Assembly: GCA_017854775.1 (NCBI GenBank)
Contig: JAFMHC010000002.1
Coordinates: 17,099-81,098 of the forward strand
Direction of reading: 5' to 3'
DNA length: 64,000 nucleotides
Origin: Gammaproteobacteria bacterium
GTDB lineage: Bacteria > Pseudomonadota > Gammaproteobacteria > Arenicellales > Arenicellaceae
Position numbers and translations under genes: made by a program. Under the pieces are notes generated by a model. It had not been told where the DNA came from, ran no database searches, and saw nothing but the letters and a program-made list of their open reading frames with translations. Shown piece by piece: positions 62,096 to 64,000 of this stretch (positions within the stretch are counted from its first letter, which is position 1; the number at the start of each line of letters is the position of its first letter).

Positions 62096-62493
62096 GGGAG
62101 CCTCTGATTAAGTATAAACGGCCTCTGTAAGACTTGAAGCGTACAGCTATTAGGCGCCGCTCGAGGCTAATAGCTGTAGTCCTTAGTGAGAGCGGAAACA
62201 ACGTAGATGTGCGCTTTAAGCCTTACTCTACGGGGATTTCAAGCGGATCCACACTCGGCGTTGCCTCCATGGATGGAGGTAAGGGGCGTGAGCTTGGAGC
62301 GGTAAGCCTTATTGTTTTTTGGCGTGACCAGTCATGCCTGCAAAACATCGTTGCATGGACCTCGGTACCCCCTTGTGGGGTATGCAACTTATTAGAGCAT
62401 TGCAGGGGGCGCTCCGCAGGAGCGAATTCCAAATGCCTTGATTGCGAATCAGCTTGAAGGCCAGAGATCATTTAGACTTAATCAGAGGTTCCT
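62096..62493. mobile_element. MITE-like element, 398 bp, with 23-bp terminal inverted repeats
   Basis: The left end gggagcctctgattaagtat aaa and the right end (reverse complement aggaacctctgattaagtct aaa) match at 20 of 23 positions. Each is flanked by TA, a possible target duplication. The interior has a 12-bp hairpin TACAGCTATTAG/CTAATAGCTGTA (62142-62178), CGCTCC-GCA-GGAGCG and taccccc/ggggta. No transposase is encoded; the open frame 62134-62457 is not protein-like. It is probably mobilised by an IS elsewhere in the genome. Confidence 0.75.
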
Positions 62494-62688
62494 TAACCAA
62501 TACCCTTACGGATATCGGGGGCGCAGCGGTACACTACACCTTACTGCGTAAGAGAATTTCACTCTTTGATCTAACGCCAGCTTCGCTTAGCGCACTGGGT
62601 GCCCAGCTTAAACTCGACCTAAATCTATGCGCTCCTAATCACCCGATTAGCAAAAGTAGCCATATATCACAGCAGCTCCACAACTTAT
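62494..62688. other. Unassigned region right of the MITE
   Basis: About 195 bp. The open frame 62442-62693 spans the MITE border and shows no family features, so it is not called as a gene. Confidence 0.4.
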
Positions 62689-62716
62689 CATAATAATAAC
62701 TTAAGTTATTATTATG
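62689..62716. terminator. 28-bp perfect palindrome
   Basis: CATAATAATAACTT directly followed by its reverse complement AAGTTATTATTATG. There is no loop, so a cruciform or dimeric protein site is possible. It lies beside a second hairpin. Confidence 0.6.
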
Positions 62717-62720
62717 GCGC

Positions 62721-62751
62721 TACGCCAATTATTTTAAAAATAATTGGCGTA
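62721..62751. terminator. 13-bp hairpin with A/T-rich core
   Basis: TACGCCAATTATT and AATAATTGGCGTA enclose TTAAA. It is symmetrical, and together with the palindrome 4 bp to the left it may act as a bidirectional terminator or an insertion hot-spot. Confidence 0.55.
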
Positions 62752-62930
62752 CTTTGCTTTGTTTCAACGCCTCAGTAGTTAATAGGTAATTTTTTGCTCA
62801 AACACTGAAGAAATTTATCGACTATGCCATGTGGCTTTGGGCTTAATTTTCGGCGCTAGATGCAGTAATTAGGGCCCCTTGTTCTCAGCTATTCTCAATC
62901 AACTTGTATTCAATAAAGGAGTGAATAAAC

Positions 62931-64000
62931 TTGACGAATCTATTAACATTCTCGAACCAAGATATATCGCGATATCGTCTAGATAATCGCCATATACCGG
63001 CTATTCATGCATCCCTTCTGTGTGATGAAGTAGAGAGCCTAGGTTTGGACAGCAAACCTGTAGCCCTTGCTTGTGGGCGTAAACGAGCAGACCTATTATT
63101 GCAGCATGAGCGAATCACGCCGATCGAGATATTCAAGGCCTTAGATGCGGCGATAAGTATTATAGGACACGATAGTTTTGGCTTCAGGTATGGTCGAATC
63201 ATTGATTCGATTAGTTCAGGTAGAACGACTCGCGTTGCGTTTAGTGCCCCCACCCTTAAAGAGGCAATCAACCGAGTTGTTCATTATACTCAAAACATAC
63301 CATGCGTCGTGACAGCAAATGCGGACATAAACGACGATAGATTCAGAGTAAGAATCAACCCGCCCTGGAGTAAAAAAATGCTGCCTATGTCGTTGCACCG
63401 CTTTTTTACAGAAGCTCATATGTCGCTAGTTTTTAAAAAAATGGTCGATTTTTTGGGTCGCCAACCAAGCGACGTTGTTTTGCGCTTTGGGCATGAAGAA
63501 CCCATTGGTGAAAACGGATTCAGAGATTTAAACATAAACGTGATGTACAACACAGGTGAGAACTCAATTTCGCTCACAAAAGCGGTGGGCGATGAACCGA
63601 ATGTTCAATATGTAAAATGCCTCTCCGACCAAGCAATCAGCCTGTGCGAGGAAAGACTCAAGGAGCATAGCCAGCAACATTTAACTAGAACAGAACAAGT
63701 AAAAATAATTGTTCTTAACTGGGAAGCACAGCAGAGCCCCACTCTTTGCCAAGTCGCGGAGCAACTACATATTAGCCCTCGAACCTTAACGCGAAGCCTT
63801 ACGCGTGAGGGCGAGAGCTTCCAACGTATAATTGACCAACAAAAATTTTACTTAGCCACGAAATTATTGACAGAAACAAACCTGACCATAGATTCGGTTG
63901 CGAATCAGCTGGGCTATAACGATTCCTCCAATTTCAGCCGAGCCTTCAAGAAGTGGGCAAACAAATCACCCAAAGAATTTCGTGAGGGACAGACCACAGT
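62931..64000 (+). CDS. AraC-family transcriptional regulator (runs off the window)
   Basis: This frame is not in the ORF track because no stop is reached. It begins at TTG 62931 with aaaggag about 9 nt upstream and is open for 356 codons. The N-terminal two thirds match the Arabinose_bd (OruR/ArgR-like) sensor domain (IFKALDAAISIIGHDSFGFRYG, SAPTLKEAINRVVHY). The C-terminal helix-turn-helix pair includes SPTLCQVAEQLHISPRTLTRSL and LTIDSVANQLGYNDSSNFSRAFKKWANKSPKEFR. It is nearly complete, since AraC proteins end soon after this motif. The target is unknown and probably lies to the right. Confidence 0.9.
   Translation, partial: MTNLLTFSNQDISRYRLDNRHIPAIHASLLCDEVESLGLDSKPVALACGRKRADLLLQHERITPIEIFKALDAAISIIGHDSFGFRYGRIIDSISSGRTTRVAFSAPTLKEAINRVVHYTQNIPCVVTANADINDDRFRVRINPPWSKKMLPMSLHRFFTEAHMSLVFKKMVDFLGRQPSDVVLRFGHEEPIGENGFRDLNINVMYNTGENSISLTKAVGDEPNVQYVKCLSDQAISLCEERLKEHSQQHLTRTEQVKIIVLNWEAQQSPTLCQVAEQLHISPRTLTRSLTREGESFQRIIDQQKFYLATKLLTETNLTIDSVANQLGYNDSSNFSRAFKKWANKSPKEFREGQTT

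Noticed and set aside
62134-62457. 107-aa ORF inside the MITE, and the 82-aa ORF opposite
   Set aside because: Both lie within the inverted-repeat element, cover its hairpins, and show no protein family features.
62442-62693. 83-aa ORF at the MITE right border
   Set aside because: It starts inside the element and has no ribosome binding site or recognisable motif.
63005-63419. Two minus-strand ORFs at the right end
   Set aside because: They are shadows of the AraC-family gene, which is open on the plus strand to the window edge.
1-64000. tRNA, rRNA, riboswitch or prophage
   Set aside because: No tRNA-like cloverleaf with a T-loop GTTCRA motif, rRNA segment, riboswitch core or phage structural gene was recognised by eye; a computed scan would be needed to exclude small RNAs.

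Overview
The window looks like a chromosomal piece of a marine-type gammaproteobacterium. This is inferred from gene content: a TonB-dependent receptor coupled to pectin enzymes, TRAP transporters, a wax ester synthase/DGAT, selenouridine tRNA modification, and moderate GC with short intergenic gaps. The exact genus cannot be read from the sequence. No rRNA, tRNA, CRISPR array or intact transposase was seen.

Layout. (1) 1-5.2 kb: selD (partial) and mnmH/selU, a WS/DGAT acyltransferase with a lysine-repeat tail, msrA and an epoxide hydrolase. (2) 5.4-9.4 kb: an operon of ECF sigma factor, membrane anti-sigma-like protein and two exported HEAT-repeat proteins. (3) 9.5-16.1 kb: a minus-strand mini-cluster with a DUF1330 protein, AMP-dependent acyl ligase, exported protein, acyl carrier protein, hotdog dehydratase-like protein, NTF2-like protein and AhpD-like protein, faced by a divergent LysR regulator. 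(4) 16.2-21.8 kb: an alpha/beta hydrolase, then a 1.1-kb tandem duplication carrying two nearly identical copies of a small exported protein gene and a decayed copy of the cyclic-nucleotide-binding tail of the following CPA1 antiporter.

(5) 22.0-44.8 kb is a complete-looking pectin/uronate utilisation locus. A TonB-dependent receptor, a CE12-CE8-GH105 triple-fusion enzyme, a DUF4861-GH105 lipoprotein, GH28, an acyl esterase-like hydrolase and a DctPQM TRAP transporter supply uronates. KduI, KduD and KdgK take the unsaturated branch, and UxaC, a UxuB-type reductase and UxaA take the saturated branch. Both converge on 2-keto-3-deoxygluconate. A LacI regulator sits in the middle, and four copies of a 16-bp near-palindrome (consensus WTGCYAHCGGTRGCAW) lie in front of the three transcription units and beside lacI. 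No polysaccharide lyase, Eda or UxuA is present.

(6) 45.6-56.4 kb is the most unusual part. It holds a 1314-residue protein joining four glycosyltransferase-like modules around a PqqD-like (RiPP recognition element type) domain. Beside it are a glycosyltransferase-FkbM methyltransferase fusion with an in-frame (LAEGSN)n minisatellite, two further glycosyltransferases, a twin-arginine-type exported protein with a Thr/Pro mucin-like tail, and a DUF1704 (QEGLA) metallopeptidase. I infer that this is a dedicated protein/peptide glycosylation system with the Thr/Pro-rich protein as candidate substrate.

(7) 56.4-64 kb: remnants of RIO kinase and prpF genes, an ECF43-like sigma factor paired with a TPR Ser/Thr kinase, a MITE-like element with 23-bp terminal inverted repeats plus a solo copy of its end, two large palindromes, and an AraC-family regulator that runs off the window (absent from the ORF track).
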